Shown in pieces: positions 45,745 through 54,290 of a stretch of 64,000 bases of DNA (position 1 is the first letter of the stretch; each line of letters begins with the position of its first letter). The notes beneath the pieces are model-generated. The model was not told where the DNA came from. It saw only the letters and a program-made list of their open reading frames with translations, and did not search any database. Origin of the DNA: Nocardiopsis sp. ATB16-24 (GTDB taxonomy: Bacteria > Actinomycetota > Actinomycetes > Streptosporangiales > Streptosporangiaceae). The position numbers and the translations under genes were made by a program. The stretch lies in assembly GCF_030271535.1 (NCBI RefSeq), contig NZ_JASCXJ010000005.1, positions 124,001 to 188,000 of the forward strand. Direction: 5' to 3'.

Positions 45745-46419
45745 TCAGGAAGTCGTGTCCGCGGTGGGGGACCTCGGGGTCGGCCGGTGCGGATCGAGGA
45801 TGAGACGCAGCATCCGGCGGGCCTGGACGGTCGCGTGGTCGCGGTCCCCCTCCTGAAGGCCCAGGACCGGGTCGAGGCCGTTCACGTGCGGGGCCAGGGC
45901 CAAGTGCGGCAGGAGCAGCAGCAGGAGGGCGATCAGGGCGTCGCGGTCGGTGTCCGCGCGCAGCTGCCCCGAGTCGTGGGCCAGTTCCACCAGCGGGGTG
46001 ATCACCTCCAGGTAGTGGCGGTTGACCGTGTCCCGCACGGCCGCGCGGGCCAGCGCGTCGGGTTCGAGGTTGGTGGCGGCGGTCAGGGCGCGGTCCCGGG
46101 GATGGTCGTGGAAGTAGCCGACCCAGGCCTTGAGGAGGGCGTCGAAGGAACCGAAGAAGTCGGTGTCCACGGGAAGGCGCGCCACCTCGGCCTCCATGGC
46201 CGCGCGGATGCGCAGGCTGGCCAGTTCGGCCAGGTGGGCGTACATGTCCGCCTTGTCGACGAAGTACTGGAAGAGGCTGCCCTTGGAGATGCCGGCCTCC
46301 CTGCTGATGGTGTTGAGGCTGGCCCCGCTGAACCCCCGCTCACCGAACTCGGCCTCGGCCGCCGCGAGCACCGCGTCACGTTTGGCTGCGGGCAGGCGAT
46401 CCCAGGTCGGTGTCGGCAT
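45745..46419 (-). CDS. TetR-family repressor
   Basis: A 224-residue protein with an N-terminal helix-turn-helix (KRDAVLAAAEAEFGERGFSGAS, then ISREAGISKGSLFQYFVDKADMY) and a helical C-terminal domain with a DALIALLLLLLPHLALAP helix. The ATG at 46419 has GGGGAG three bases upstream; the 29-residue longer frame would run into the operator. It is divergent from the monooxygenase gene at 46521, and a perfect 30-bp palindrome lies in the 101-bp gap. It very likely represses both itself and the monooxygenase-hydrolase operon, with a ketone or related ligand as inducer. Confidence 0.9.
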   Translation of the reverse strand: MPTPTWDRLPAAKRDAVLAAAEAEFGERGFSGASLNTISREAGISKGSLFQYFVDKADMYAHLAELASLRIRAAMEAEVARLPVDTDFFGSFDALLKAWVGYFHDHPRDRALTAATNLEPDALARAAVRDTVNRHYLEVITPLVELAHDSGQLRADTDRDALIALLLLLLPHLALAPHVNGLDPVLGLQEGDRDHATVQARRMLRLILDPHRPTPRSPTADTTS

Positions 46420-46476
46420 GCGCTCCCCTTCGTGTACCGGACCGGTATTGACGGTCGACCACCGACATCCTACGGT

Positions 46477-46506
46477 GTGACCACTGGTCATATGACCAGT
46501 GGTCAC
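46477..46506. promoter_or_regulatory. Perfect 30-bp palindromic operator
   Basis: Arms 46477-46491 and 46492-46506 are exact reverse complements (core TGACCACTGGTCA on each side of the centre). It lies between the divergent TetR gene and the monooxygenase gene and ends 14 bases before the latter's start. TetR proteins bind palindromes of this kind; each arm itself contains a smaller TGACCAxTGGTCA dyad. Confidence 0.85.
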
Positions 46507-46520
46507 TTTCTGGGAGGCAC

Positions 46521-47921
46521 GTGTTGGCGGACACCGGAAAATACAAGGTGTGCGTGATCGGAGCGGGCTCGGCGGGCATCGCGGCGATCAAGGTCCTGGC
46601 CGAACGCGGCATCGACGTCGAGGCCTACGAACTGTCGGACCGCGTCGGCGGTAACTGGGTCTGGGGCAACAGCAACGGGGTGTCGGCGGCGTACAGGTCA
46701 CTGCACATCAACACCTCACGACAGCGCATGGAGTTCAGCGACTTCCCCATGCCCGACCACCTGCCCGACTTCGCCCGCCACGACCAGGTCGCCCAGTACT
46801 TCGCCGACTACGTCGAACACTTCGGGTTCGCCGACCGCATCCGGTTCCGCACCGGCGTCACCCACGTCGACCCCAAGGACGACGGAACCTTCGAGGTCAC
46901 CCTCTCCACCGGGGAGACCCGGTGGTACGACGCGGTCCTGGTGGCCAACGGACACCACTGGGACCCGCGCATGCCCGAACCCGCCTTCCCCGGCCAGGAC
47001 TCCTTCACCGGCGAACTGATGCACTCCCACTCCTACACCGAGGAGTCCCAACTGACCGGCAAACGCGTCGTCGTGGTCGGCATGGGCAACTCCGGCATGG
47101 ACATCGCGGTCGACGCCTCCTACCACGCCGAGGCCACCTACCTGTCGGCGCGCCGCGGCGTCCACGTGATCCCCAAGTACGTGGGAGGACGCCCCTACGA
47201 CCAGATCGCCGGACACGAACGGATGCCCCACTGGATCCGCTGGCCGCTGGCCCGCCTGCTCATGGGCGCCGTGACCGGCCCGATGGAGCGCTACGGCCTG
47301 CCCCGCCCCGACCACAAGTTCGCCCAGGCCCACCCGACGATGTCCAGCCGCATCCTGGACCGGTTGGCCCACGGAGCGATCACTCCCAAGCCCAACATCG
47401 ACCGCTTCGAGGGCCAGGAGGTGGTGTTCACCGACGGCAGCCGCGTCGAAGCCGACCTCGTGGTCTTCTGCACCGGCTACAAGATCAGCTTCCCCTTCTT
47501 CGACCCCGACTTCCTCGACCCCTCCGGCGACAACGAGATCCGGCTCTACAAGCGGATGTTCCACACCAGCACACCGGGGCTGTACTTCGTCGGCCTCATC
47601 CAACCCCTGGGCGCGATCATGCCGATCGCCGAACGCCAGGCCGAACTGATCGCCGACCACCTACAGGGCGTCTACCGTCTGCCGAGCGCCTCGGAGATGG
47701 AACGCGAGATCGACGCGCACCGCCGCCACCAGGCCAAGCGCTACGTCGCCTCCAAACGGCACACCATCCAGGTCGACTTCGACGACTACATGCGCGCCCT
47801 ACGGGTAGAGCGTCGACGGGGAGCACGCCGCGCGGCCGGACGCACCCCCGTGGACCGCCCGGTGGCCAGCGCCTCCGCCCGCGCGGCCAGGGAGAACGCC
47901 GAACCGGGAGCCGCCGTATGA
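46521..47921 (+). CDS. FMO-type flavin-containing monooxygenase
   Basis: A 466-residue class B flavoprotein. FAD site GAGSAG at residues 14-19, NADPH site GMGNSG in the middle, and the fingerprint F-x-G-x3-H-S-x2-Y (FTGELMHSHSY). The Tyr at the last position is the FMO rather than the Baeyer-Villiger version of the motif. The family oxygenates N, S or carbonyl groups. The start is GTG at 46521, or TTG three bases later, after TGGGAGG. It overlaps the alpha/beta hydrolase gene as ATGA. An oxygenase followed by an esterase-like hydrolase is the usual pairing for conversion of a ketone to an ester and its hydrolysis, so a Baeyer-Villiger role remains possible. Confidence 0.88.
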   Translation: MLADTGKYKVCVIGAGSAGIAAIKVLAERGIDVEAYELSDRVGGNWVWGNSNGVSAAYRSLHINTSRQRMEFSDFPMPDHLPDFARHDQVAQYFADYVEHFGFADRIRFRTGVTHVDPKDDGTFEVTLSTGETRWYDAVLVANGHHWDPRMPEPAFPGQDSFTGELMHSHSYTEESQLTGKRVVVVGMGNSGMDIAVDASYHAEATYLSARRGVHVIPKYVGGRPYDQIAGHERMPHWIRWPLARLLMGAVTGPMERYGLPRPDHKFAQAHPTMSSRILDRLAHGAITPKPNIDRFEGQEVVFTDGSRVEADLVVFCTGYKISFPFFDPDFLDPSGDNEIRLYKRMFHTSTPGLYFVGLIQPLGAIMPIAERQAELIADHLQGVYRLPSASEMEREIDAHRRHQAKRYVASKRHTIQVDFDDYMRALRVERRRGARRAAGRTPVDRPVASASARAARENAEPGAAV

Positions 47922-48847
47922 CCTCTCGCGAGATCACCTTCGACAGCGGCGGCCTGCGCTGCGCCGCCACCCTGTACCTCCCCGACCTGCGTCCCGACGC
48001 GCCCAGACCGCCCGTCATCGTGATGGCCCACGGCCTGGGCGCCGTCCGGGAGATGGGACTGGCCGCCTACGCCGAACGCTTCACCGCCGCCGGTTACGCC
48101 TGCCTGACCTTCGACTACCGGCACTTCGGCGACAGCCAGGGCCACCCGCGACACCTGCTGTCCCCGACCGAGCAACTTCAGGACTGGGCCGCCGCCCTGG
48201 ACCACGTCCGCCGCATGGAGGACGTCGACGGCGACCGGATCATCGCCTGGGGTACCTCCTTCGCCGGCGGCCACGTCATCACCACCGCCGCCGACCACCC
48301 CCGGGGCCTGGTCGCCGCGATCGCCCAGTCGCCCTTCACCGACGGCGTCGCCTCCGCGCTCGCCCTCCACCCGCTCAGCACCGCCAAGGTGATGGCCGCC
48401 GCCGTCCGTGATCTGGTGCGCTCCGGCCTGGGCAAGGAGCCGTACATGGTCGCCACCGCCGGGCCGCCTCGTGGCGCCGCGCTCATGACCGCACCCGACG
48501 CCGAACCCGGCTACCTCGGGCTGGTCCCGCCCGACAGCGACTTTCGCAACGAGGTCGCCGCCCGCGCGGCCTTCGCCATTCTGGGTTACCGACCCGGACG
48601 CCACACCCGCCGTATCCGAGTCCCGGTGCTGTTCGCCATCTGCGCCCCCGACTCGGTCGCCCCCGCCGTCCCCACCCGACGGTTCGCCGCACGTGCCCCG
48701 CGCGGGGAGGTGGCCGTCTACACCGACGGGCACTTCGACATCTACGCCGGAGATGGTTTCGAACGTGTCGTCACCGATCAGCTCGACTTCCTGCGCCGCC
48801 ACGTACCGGTGACACCGCAGGGGGATCCGTCTACGGGGGGCAGGTAG
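47918..48847 (+). CDS. Alpha/beta hydrolase
   Basis: A 309-residue single-domain hydrolase. Oxyanion region MAHGLGAVREMG, nucleophile in GTSFAGGH (G-x-S-x-x-G), acid in ICAPDSVAP and His in YTDGHFDIY. It is similar to dienelactone-hydrolase and FrsA-like esterases. The ATG overlaps the monooxygenase stop (ATGA), so the two are co-translated. It probably hydrolyses the oxygenated product (ester or lactone). Confidence 0.85.
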   Translation: MTSREITFDSGGLRCAATLYLPDLRPDAPRPPVIVMAHGLGAVREMGLAAYAERFTAAGYACLTFDYRHFGDSQGHPRHLLSPTEQLQDWAAALDHVRRMEDVDGDRIIAWGTSFAGGHVITTAADHPRGLVAAIAQSPFTDGVASALALHPLSTAKVMAAAVRDLVRSGLGKEPYMVATAGPPRGAALMTAPDAEPGYLGLVPPDSDFRNEVAARAAFAILGYRPGRHTRRIRVPVLFAICAPDSVAPAVPTRRFAARAPRGEVAVYTDGHFDIYAGDGFERVVTDQLDFLRRHVPVTPQGDPSTGGR

Positions 48848-49323
48848 GGGGACGGTGGTCGGAGGCTGAAGGCTCATGTGGTGGGCCGGGCCGGGGCACC
48901 CGGTACCACCGCTGGGACGGGGCCTGGTGGATGGAGGTGGAGACGCCGGTCGGAGTCACGGGAACGGGGCGGCCGTCGACAGCCAAGCTCCCCGGGCGCG
49001 GGTGCCCAGGGTGCGGGTGCCGGGCGGTGACTGCGAACCAAGACCATAGGCGTTTCCTCCTGCCGGTTCGGCAGGGAAGCGCATCCCATCGGGGGCCGTG
49101 GTCTGTGAGACGGCCGAACAGGTCGTCTCACAGACCACGACGTGTCTTGGAGTACGGGCGGACGGCCAGGGTGGGGGAGCGAAGAGCTTCCTCACGAAGG
49201 TGATGTGAGCATGGTTGTACGTTCGGGTGTTAAGTAACATCTGCTTCGTGAAGCGGCTTGGCAAGGAAGCTCAAAATAAAGTTGCGGGAAGATAACGCTC
49301 TATGTTTCCGCAGGTCGTTAAGC
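48848..49323. other. Non-coding gap with a 16-bp hairpin and the CRISPR leader
   Basis: No gene is supported. A perfect 16-bp inverted repeat (49097-49112 with 49124-49139, 11-base loop) probably ends the hydrolase transcript. From about 49200 to 49323 the sequence becomes A/T-rich, with short A and T runs directly before the first CRISPR repeat, as expected of a leader. Confidence 0.65.
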
Positions 49324-49596
49324 GTGAGCCCCACGCACGTGGGGATGGACCGCGTCCTGATAAAGGACTCTCCTCCGGGGACCTGTGAGCCCCACGCACG
49401 TGGGGATGGACCCCGAGGTGGGCGGGCCTGGTCGAGGTGGACGGCGTGAGCCCCGCGCACGTGGGGATGGACCGTGGCCGTTGCCGACCCCGACGTCGAC
49501 GTGGGCGTGAGCCCCACGCACGTGGGGATGGACCGGGATGGGCGCATGAACCCCACACCGAGGACTGGTGAGCCCCACGCACGTGGGGATGGACCG
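49324..49596 (+). CRISPR. Type I-E-like CRISPR array, 5 repeats and 4 spacers
   Basis: Repeats of 29 nt start at 49324, 49385, 49446, 49507 and 49568, a constant 61-nt period with 32-nt spacers. The repeat begins GTGAGCCCCACGCACG and ends GGGATGGACCG, with a CCCCACGC/GCACGTGGGG-type hairpin as in I-E systems. Repeat 3 has one A-to-G change (CGCGCAC) and repeat 2 ends in C rather than G. The A/T-rich leader is on the left. No cas genes lie within the window, so the array is an orphan here or uses a Cas set elsewhere. The array ends 60-70 bases before an ispG fragment. Confidence 0.95.
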
Positions 49597-49659
49597 GGGC
49601 GGCCGGCCTGGTGAGCCTGGCCGCCGTCGGCGAGTTGGTAGTCCTGCTCCCCGATTCCG

Positions 49660-49891
49660 CGTGGCCGTCATGGGCTGTGTCGTCAACGGCCCCGGTGAGG
49701 CGCGCGACGCGGACCTGGGTGTGGCCTCGGGCAACGGCAAGGGCCAGATCTTCGTCAAGGGCGAGGTCATCAAGACCGTGCCCGAGTCCAAGATCGTGGA
49801 GACCCTCATCGAGGAGGCCATGCGCATCGCCGAGGAGATGGGCGAGTCCGTGGACGGAGAGGGCGGTCCCACCGTCTCCGTGGCCGGCTGA
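49660..49891 (+). pseudogene. ispG: 3' fragment of ispG (HMBPP synthase)
   Basis: Only the last approximately 75 residues are present: [21 protein letters not shown], then [36 protein letters not shown] and the end. This is the highly conserved C-terminus of IspG/GcpE, including one of its [4Fe-4S] cysteines ([10 protein letters not shown]). The open frame reaches back through the last CRISPR repeat but has no ispG sequence there, so there is no functional start. It is a partial duplicate or a remnant of a rearrangement; a complete ispG should exist elsewhere because the enzyme is normally essential in actinobacteria. Confidence 0.9.
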
Positions 49892-50696
49892 GCCCTCCTT
49901 CCGGCTCGCTGCGTCCGTGAGCGGGGCGGCGCGCTTTTTCCCGGTGATCTTGCTCGGGGTGTCACTGTCGGGCGTTCTCGGTGACGCTGGGAGCAAGATC
50001 ACGGGGGAGGGGTGGGGTGTGGGGGCGGTAGGGGCCGTCGGTGGTGGCGGCTTGCTTCAGGTGTCCGGAAGTGGTGCTGGTGTGAAGGATGGGGTTCTGT
50101 TCGGGGTGAGGGTGTTGCTGGGAGCGTCCTCAATGGTTCGCAGTGCTCTTAGTAGCACTGGCGAGGAGGGGGAGCGCGGAAGGAGCACGCCTTTACGGTC
50201 ATCCCCTATGGCCTGGACATGACCACCGCACCGCCATGACCACCGCACCGGCCCCGAGCACTCTTCGTCCTCGGGGCCGGCGTTCCCCCGTCTCCTCCTC
50301 CGAGCACTCTCCGTCCTCGGTGCCGGTGTCGGTACGGCGGAGTCGAACCGCCTGTCAGTCTCGGGCGTTGGCCGCCTCCCGGACCCCTCGTTCCTCCCCC
50401 GCCCTTCCTCCCGGGGGCCACCGCCCCTCTGGGTCCCTCGTCCCTTCCCGCCCGGCTGCTCTTCCCAGGGTCCACCGTCTCCCTCCCAGGCTCCTTGTGT
50501 CTCTCCCCCCGCCCTTCCTCCCGGGGGCCACCGCCCCTCTGGGCCCCTCGTCCCTTCCCGCTCGGCCCCTCTTCCCGGGGCCACCGTCCCTCTGGAGCCC
50601 GTCCTGTCGGACACTGACCTCGGCAAACTCTTGTGAGGCGAGTCACCTTTCGGTATCCTGAAGGTGTCTTCAGCATTATGAAGAAAGTGGTGAGGC
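49892..50696. other. 805-bp non-coding region with inverted and imperfect tandem repeats
   Basis: No gene is supported. Three structures are visible. First, a 12-bp inverted repeat, GTGATCTTGCTC at 49944-49955 and its complement at 49991-50002. Second, an 11-bp hairpin at 50248-50280. Third, a strongly pyrimidine-rich block from about 50390 to 50600. There a segment starting at 50401 recurs at 50511 (110-bp period, itself made of two related half units with CTTCCxxGGGGxCCACCG cores). The last 60 bases should hold the promoter of the IclR gene at 50697. Confidence 0.7.
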
Positions 50697-51488
50697 ATGT
50701 CGGTCGAGTTCGACACACTGGAGAGGACCGCGGGTGAGGCCGGGGAGGTAGCCCCTGACGACCGAAGCGTGATCGGTCGTGCGTTTCGGGTCTTGGCCGC
50801 GCTCGGTGAGGACGCGACGACTGTGTCGTTGGCGCGGCTGGCCGAACGCACGGGGCTCCCGAAGGGCAGCCTGCATCGGCTCTGCGCGCAGCTCATCGAT
50901 CAAGGGGTCGTCGAGCGCGTGGGCGTCGGATATCGACTGGGATTTCGGATGTACGACCTCGGCATGCGCGCGTCCTCGCCGCGTGACCTGAGGAATATCG
51001 CTCTGCCGCTGGTCTCGGAACTCCACGCGGTGACCAAGTGCGCGGCCCACCTGAGTGTGCTCAAGGACGATGACCTGTTCATCGTCAACGCGGTGACCGG
51101 GCGTTCGGGGTTGCGGTACGCGTTGGTGCCCGGGGGAAGGCGTCGTGCGCTGGAGACCGCGTCGGGTCGGGCCTTGGTGGCAATGGCGGCCCCTGAGGTC
51201 CGGGAGCGGATCTTGCGTAACGTCTACTGCCCTCCAGGTCTTCGAGCCGAAATGGACCGTGTCGCGGCGGAGGGCGTATCCCGTCTGCGGGTCGATAGCA
51301 AGTTGCAGGCACTCGCGGTTCCCGTAATGGGTTGGGAAGGCTACTCGGTGGCCGCGCTATCCTTGTGCTGCGCGGATTTTCCGGCCCGCCATGACGATTT
51401 CATCAACGCACTGCGTGGAGCGGCACGTGTCCTGGAAGCAAAGCTGAAGGAAGTTCCTGGAAGCGTGTGGTACACGTCGAATAAATGA
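50697..51488 (+). CDS. IclR-family transcriptional regulator
   Basis: A 263-residue protein. The N-terminal winged helix shows RAFRVLAALGEDATTVSLARLAERTGLPKGSLHRL, followed by the effector domain with GRSGLRYALVPGGRRRALETASGRALVA and the C-terminal GYSVAALSLCC. IclR proteins usually control catabolic operons for aromatic or other organic acids. The ATG at 50697 follows GGTGAGG. A second IclR gene follows on the same strand about 100 bases later, and the catabolic genes lie downstream of both. Confidence 0.92.
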   Translation: MSVEFDTLERTAGEAGEVAPDDRSVIGRAFRVLAALGEDATTVSLARLAERTGLPKGSLHRLCAQLIDQGVVERVGVGYRLGFRMYDLGMRASSPRDLRNIALPLVSELHAVTKCAAHLSVLKDDDLFIVNAVTGRSGLRYALVPGGRRRALETASGRALVAMAAPEVRERILRNVYCPPGLRAEMDRVAAEGVSRLRVDSKLQALAVPVMGWEGYSVAALSLCCADFPARHDDFINALRGAARVLEAKLKEVPGSVWYTSNK

Positions 51489-51587
51489 TTTCAGCGGTCG
51501 GTTTGATTCCGTGGCCGGAGGAGTCGGAATCAGGGGTATCGTGTAGCCGTAAAACTCCTGTGCGACGATCATCTTCGGGAGATGGAC

Positions 51588-52367
51588 ATGACCAGCGGAA
51601 CGAACTACCGGGCGGTAGGTCGGATTTCGGGGATCATCGAGGCCTTGGTGGACAGCGAAGAACCTCAACGTCTCGTTGATCTGGCCCGAGAGATCGACGC
51701 ACCGCCGTCGTCGGTGCACCTGCTCTTAGGTGAAATGTGCCGAGTCGGACTCGTTCAGATTTCTCCGGAACGTCGTTACACTCCCGGACCCGCCCTGGTT
51801 TCTCTGGCCTTCAGGATCGTGGAGAAAAATCAGCTCATCGGTGCCACGGAACCGATCATGTCCGAACTCATGGAGCAGACCGGAGAAGACGTCTATCTGG
51901 TATTCAGTCACGAAAGGGCAGTGCACTATGCCCATCGGGTGTGCCATGAACGTGGACTGCGGTTGGACATCAGCCTCGGCTCCACTCGGGATCTTCACTC
52001 CACTGCCGCAGGTCAGTTGTTCCTCGCGATGATGTCTCCTGAGGAGCGCGAGGACACGATGGCGAACCTGCGGTGGACGAAGCACACGGAACACACCATC
52101 ACCACCCCTGAGGCTCTTCTGTCGCGCCTCGAAGAGGTGCGACATCGTGATTGGGCCATGACCGACCGGGAGAACCACCCGGGTGTCATATCGGTAGCGG
52201 TTCCGATTCGAGCCAATGGTCCCAGAGTGGTCGCCGCACTGAGTGTGTCGGTCATCAATAACCAAGAGCCCGATAACGTGGACCACGTTATCGAATGCGC
52301 ACGTGCGGCGGCTCGACGACTGTCGCTCGAACTCGGCGGGGAGAAAGCGATCGCCTCGGTCCGATGA
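51588..52367 (+). CDS. IclR-family transcriptional regulator
   Basis: A 259-residue protein with a winged helix (AVGRISGIIEALVDSEEPQRLVDLAREIDAPPSSVHLLL) and effector domain (LDISLGSTRDLHSTAAGQLFLAMMSPEER, HPGVISVAVPIRANGPRVVAALSVSV). It differs clearly from the adjacent IclR in sequence, so this is not a recent duplication. The ATG at 51588 has GGGAG six bases upstream; the ATG at 51582 overlaps that site. The bases before it are less GC-rich than elsewhere. Confidence 0.9.
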   Translation: MTSGTNYRAVGRISGIIEALVDSEEPQRLVDLAREIDAPPSSVHLLLGEMCRVGLVQISPERRYTPGPALVSLAFRIVEKNQLIGATEPIMSELMEQTGEDVYLVFSHERAVHYAHRVCHERGLRLDISLGSTRDLHSTAAGQLFLAMMSPEEREDTMANLRWTKHTEHTITTPEALLSRLEEVRHRDWAMTDRENHPGVISVAVPIRANGPRVVAALSVSVINNQEPDNVDHVIECARAAARRLSLELGGEKAIASVR

Positions 52368-52879
52368 GGTGATCGTCCAACGAGACGACCCCCATGCTCA
52401 TGAGGTGCCGCGACAGGTTCGACCGTAGGGCCCTGTGCTTCCTGTCGGCTCAGGGCCGTCGAAGATCTTCCCCCGTGGTCTCGTCGCGGCGCTCGACGAC
52501 CGGCGGTACCGGGACGAGGGCGCGGAGTTCCTCGGTCGTGGCCGGCCGATGTCTCGGGCTCGACGGCCACGCCGAGGGCGTCCGGAGCGATCCGGCCCCT
52601 GACGCTGGAGACCGGCCCACTACCCCGATCCGCGCCCGGATCAGGCCTCCGCGACATTGGACCGAGGACAGAACAGCCATAGACGGAAGCAGCCTTCCGA
52701 ATACTGGAACATGGCCTGGAACGCCGGTCGGTGTGCGTGGACGCTGATACCTGACGGAAAGCGCCTTTCGCGGCGCGAAGCAGGGCATCGTAGACAGCCG
52801 GTCGCGGTCATCGAAGGTTCCGAGTGGAGCGAGATCCGCATGCCGTCACGGTGCCCGACTTGTACATGAGGACGGGATC
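52368..52879. other. 512-bp gap without a supported gene
   Basis: Several short frames cross this gap on both strands, but none resembles a known protein or has a convincing ribosome site. It presumably holds the promoter for the SDR gene at 52880. Confidence 0.6.
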
Positions 52880-53671
52880 ATGGCGACCGAGGACAGGCCG
52901 GTAACACTGGTGACGGGAGCGAGCTCGGGGCTGGGTCGCGCCGTCGCGCTCCGCCTTGCCGAGGCCGGCGCGCACGTGGTGGTGAGCAGCCACCGGGAGG
53001 AACGCGCACGCGTGGTCGCGGACCAGATTCGCCAGGCGGGGGGCAGCGCGAGCGTGCAGGTCGCGGACCTGCTCGATCGCGAACAGGTCGTCGCCCTGCC
53101 GCAACGGATCGTCGAGGAGCACGGTCGACTCGATCACGTCGTCTCCAGCGGAGCCGGCGGGAGCAAGGAAGGCCAGGCCTTCAAGCTCTTCACCGAGACG
53201 CCCACCGAGGACTTCGTCGGCATCGTGGTCGCTCATTGGCTGAACAAGGCGTATCTGCTGAGGGCCTGCCTCGATCACATGGTTCCCGCCGGATACGGGC
53301 GCTTCGTCAACATCAGCACCGATGGAGGACGGGTCCCCACACCCCACGAATCGGTGTTCGGCGGGGCCGCGGCCGGACTCATGATGATGACACGCGTCGT
53401 CTCCCGCGAGGTCGGACGCTACGGCGTCCGCGTGAACACGGTCGCGGTCGGTCCGTTGGCGGACTTCGACATGGTCGACATCGTCACGAACAAGCAGGAG
53501 GTCCCGGGTGCGGTGGGAGGCAAGTTCGCCGAAAAGCTACAGAAGAGGATGGTCTTCCCGTCCGTGGCCGACGATGTGGCGAAAATGGTCGAGTTCCTCC
53601 TCGGAGACGGCGGCTCGACGGTGACCGGCCAGACGTGGTCGGTGAACAGCGGGGTGTCGACGGCTCCGTGA
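52880..53671 (+). CDS. SDR-fold protein lacking the catalytic Tyr and Lys
   Basis: A 263-residue short-chain dehydrogenase relative. Nucleotide-binding TGASSGLG and the C-terminal GDGGSTVTGQTWSVNSG are typical. NISTDGG keeps a Ser. The active-site segment reads ESVFGGAAAGLMMMTR where the family has V-Y-x-x-x-K-A, so Tyr is Phe and Lys is Ala. The NNAG motif is also altered to SSGAGG. It probably binds NAD(P) but should not work by the normal SDR mechanism. It is the first gene after the two IclR regulators. A shifted mechanism or a structural role are both possible. Confidence 0.82.
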   Translation: MATEDRPVTLVTGASSGLGRAVALRLAEAGAHVVVSSHREERARVVADQIRQAGGSASVQVADLLDREQVVALPQRIVEEHGRLDHVVSSGAGGSKEGQAFKLFTETPTEDFVGIVVAHWLNKAYLLRACLDHMVPAGYGRFVNISTDGGRVPTPHESVFGGAAAGLMMMTRVVSREVGRYGVRVNTVAVGPLADFDMVDIVTNKQEVPGAVGGKFAEKLQKRMVFPSVADDVAKMVEFLLGDGGSTVTGQTWSVNSGVSTAP

Positions 53672-54290
53672 GCTTCGCCGGGGGCCTCCCGCCGTTCGTG
53701 CTCGCGCACAAGGTCCGGTGGGGAGTGGTCTAGGGAGTGTTTTTTAGAAGGCTTTCGGGTCAGCGAGCGGCCGTCCAGGCAATCTCTCGCAAGACGATGT
53801 GCGAAGTTCAGCCTGGTTGTGCTTCACGAGCGCAGAGGCGTAGCGAGAGGCGGCCTGGTGGACGCGAGCCCGGAATGATGCAAAAAACACGACCTACGCC
53901 CGGACGACGGTCTCACGCACCGGCGTGCGAGCGAGGGCGGGAGGCCTCCCACACCGCTCGAGGTGTCGCGTAGGTGCCTGGTTCGCTGACGCTCCGTCAC
54001 CGGGGCACAAGGTGAGAAGGCACTTGTGGCCAGGACGTTTCACTCCCTGGAACCCGCCGTTTCGGGGCGCGTCGCGAAGGTGCAGCCTGGACCCCAAGCA
54101 GGACACGTTCGACCTCCCATTTCGCGCAGAAGGTTCTCGACGGGCGCACCTCCTCCCGCCGAGATCGCGGCACACGGGGCCTTGGACGTGGTCAGGGTGC
54201 GGTCCACAGAAGTACCTCACCACCTGATGACTCTCGAAAGAAGTGGCTGCTCCAGCACTTCGGTGAGACGTGTTACCGAAAGGAAGTCCG
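53672..54290. other. 619-bp gap without a supported gene
   Basis: No coding sequence is convincing. A GGGAGTGTTTTTTAG stretch at about 53735 looks like the end of an insertion element, but no transposase or matching opposite end was found. The promoter of the binding-protein gene at 54291 is presumably near the right edge. Confidence 0.5.

Noticed and set aside
49258..49556. Short ORFs through the CRISPR repeats
   Set aside because: They arise from the repeat sequence (GTG starts, repeated PTHVGMD peptides) and are not genes.
53735..53760. Possible insertion-element end after the SDR gene
   Set aside because: Only a short end-like sequence is visible, with no transposase or second end, so no mobile element is claimed.
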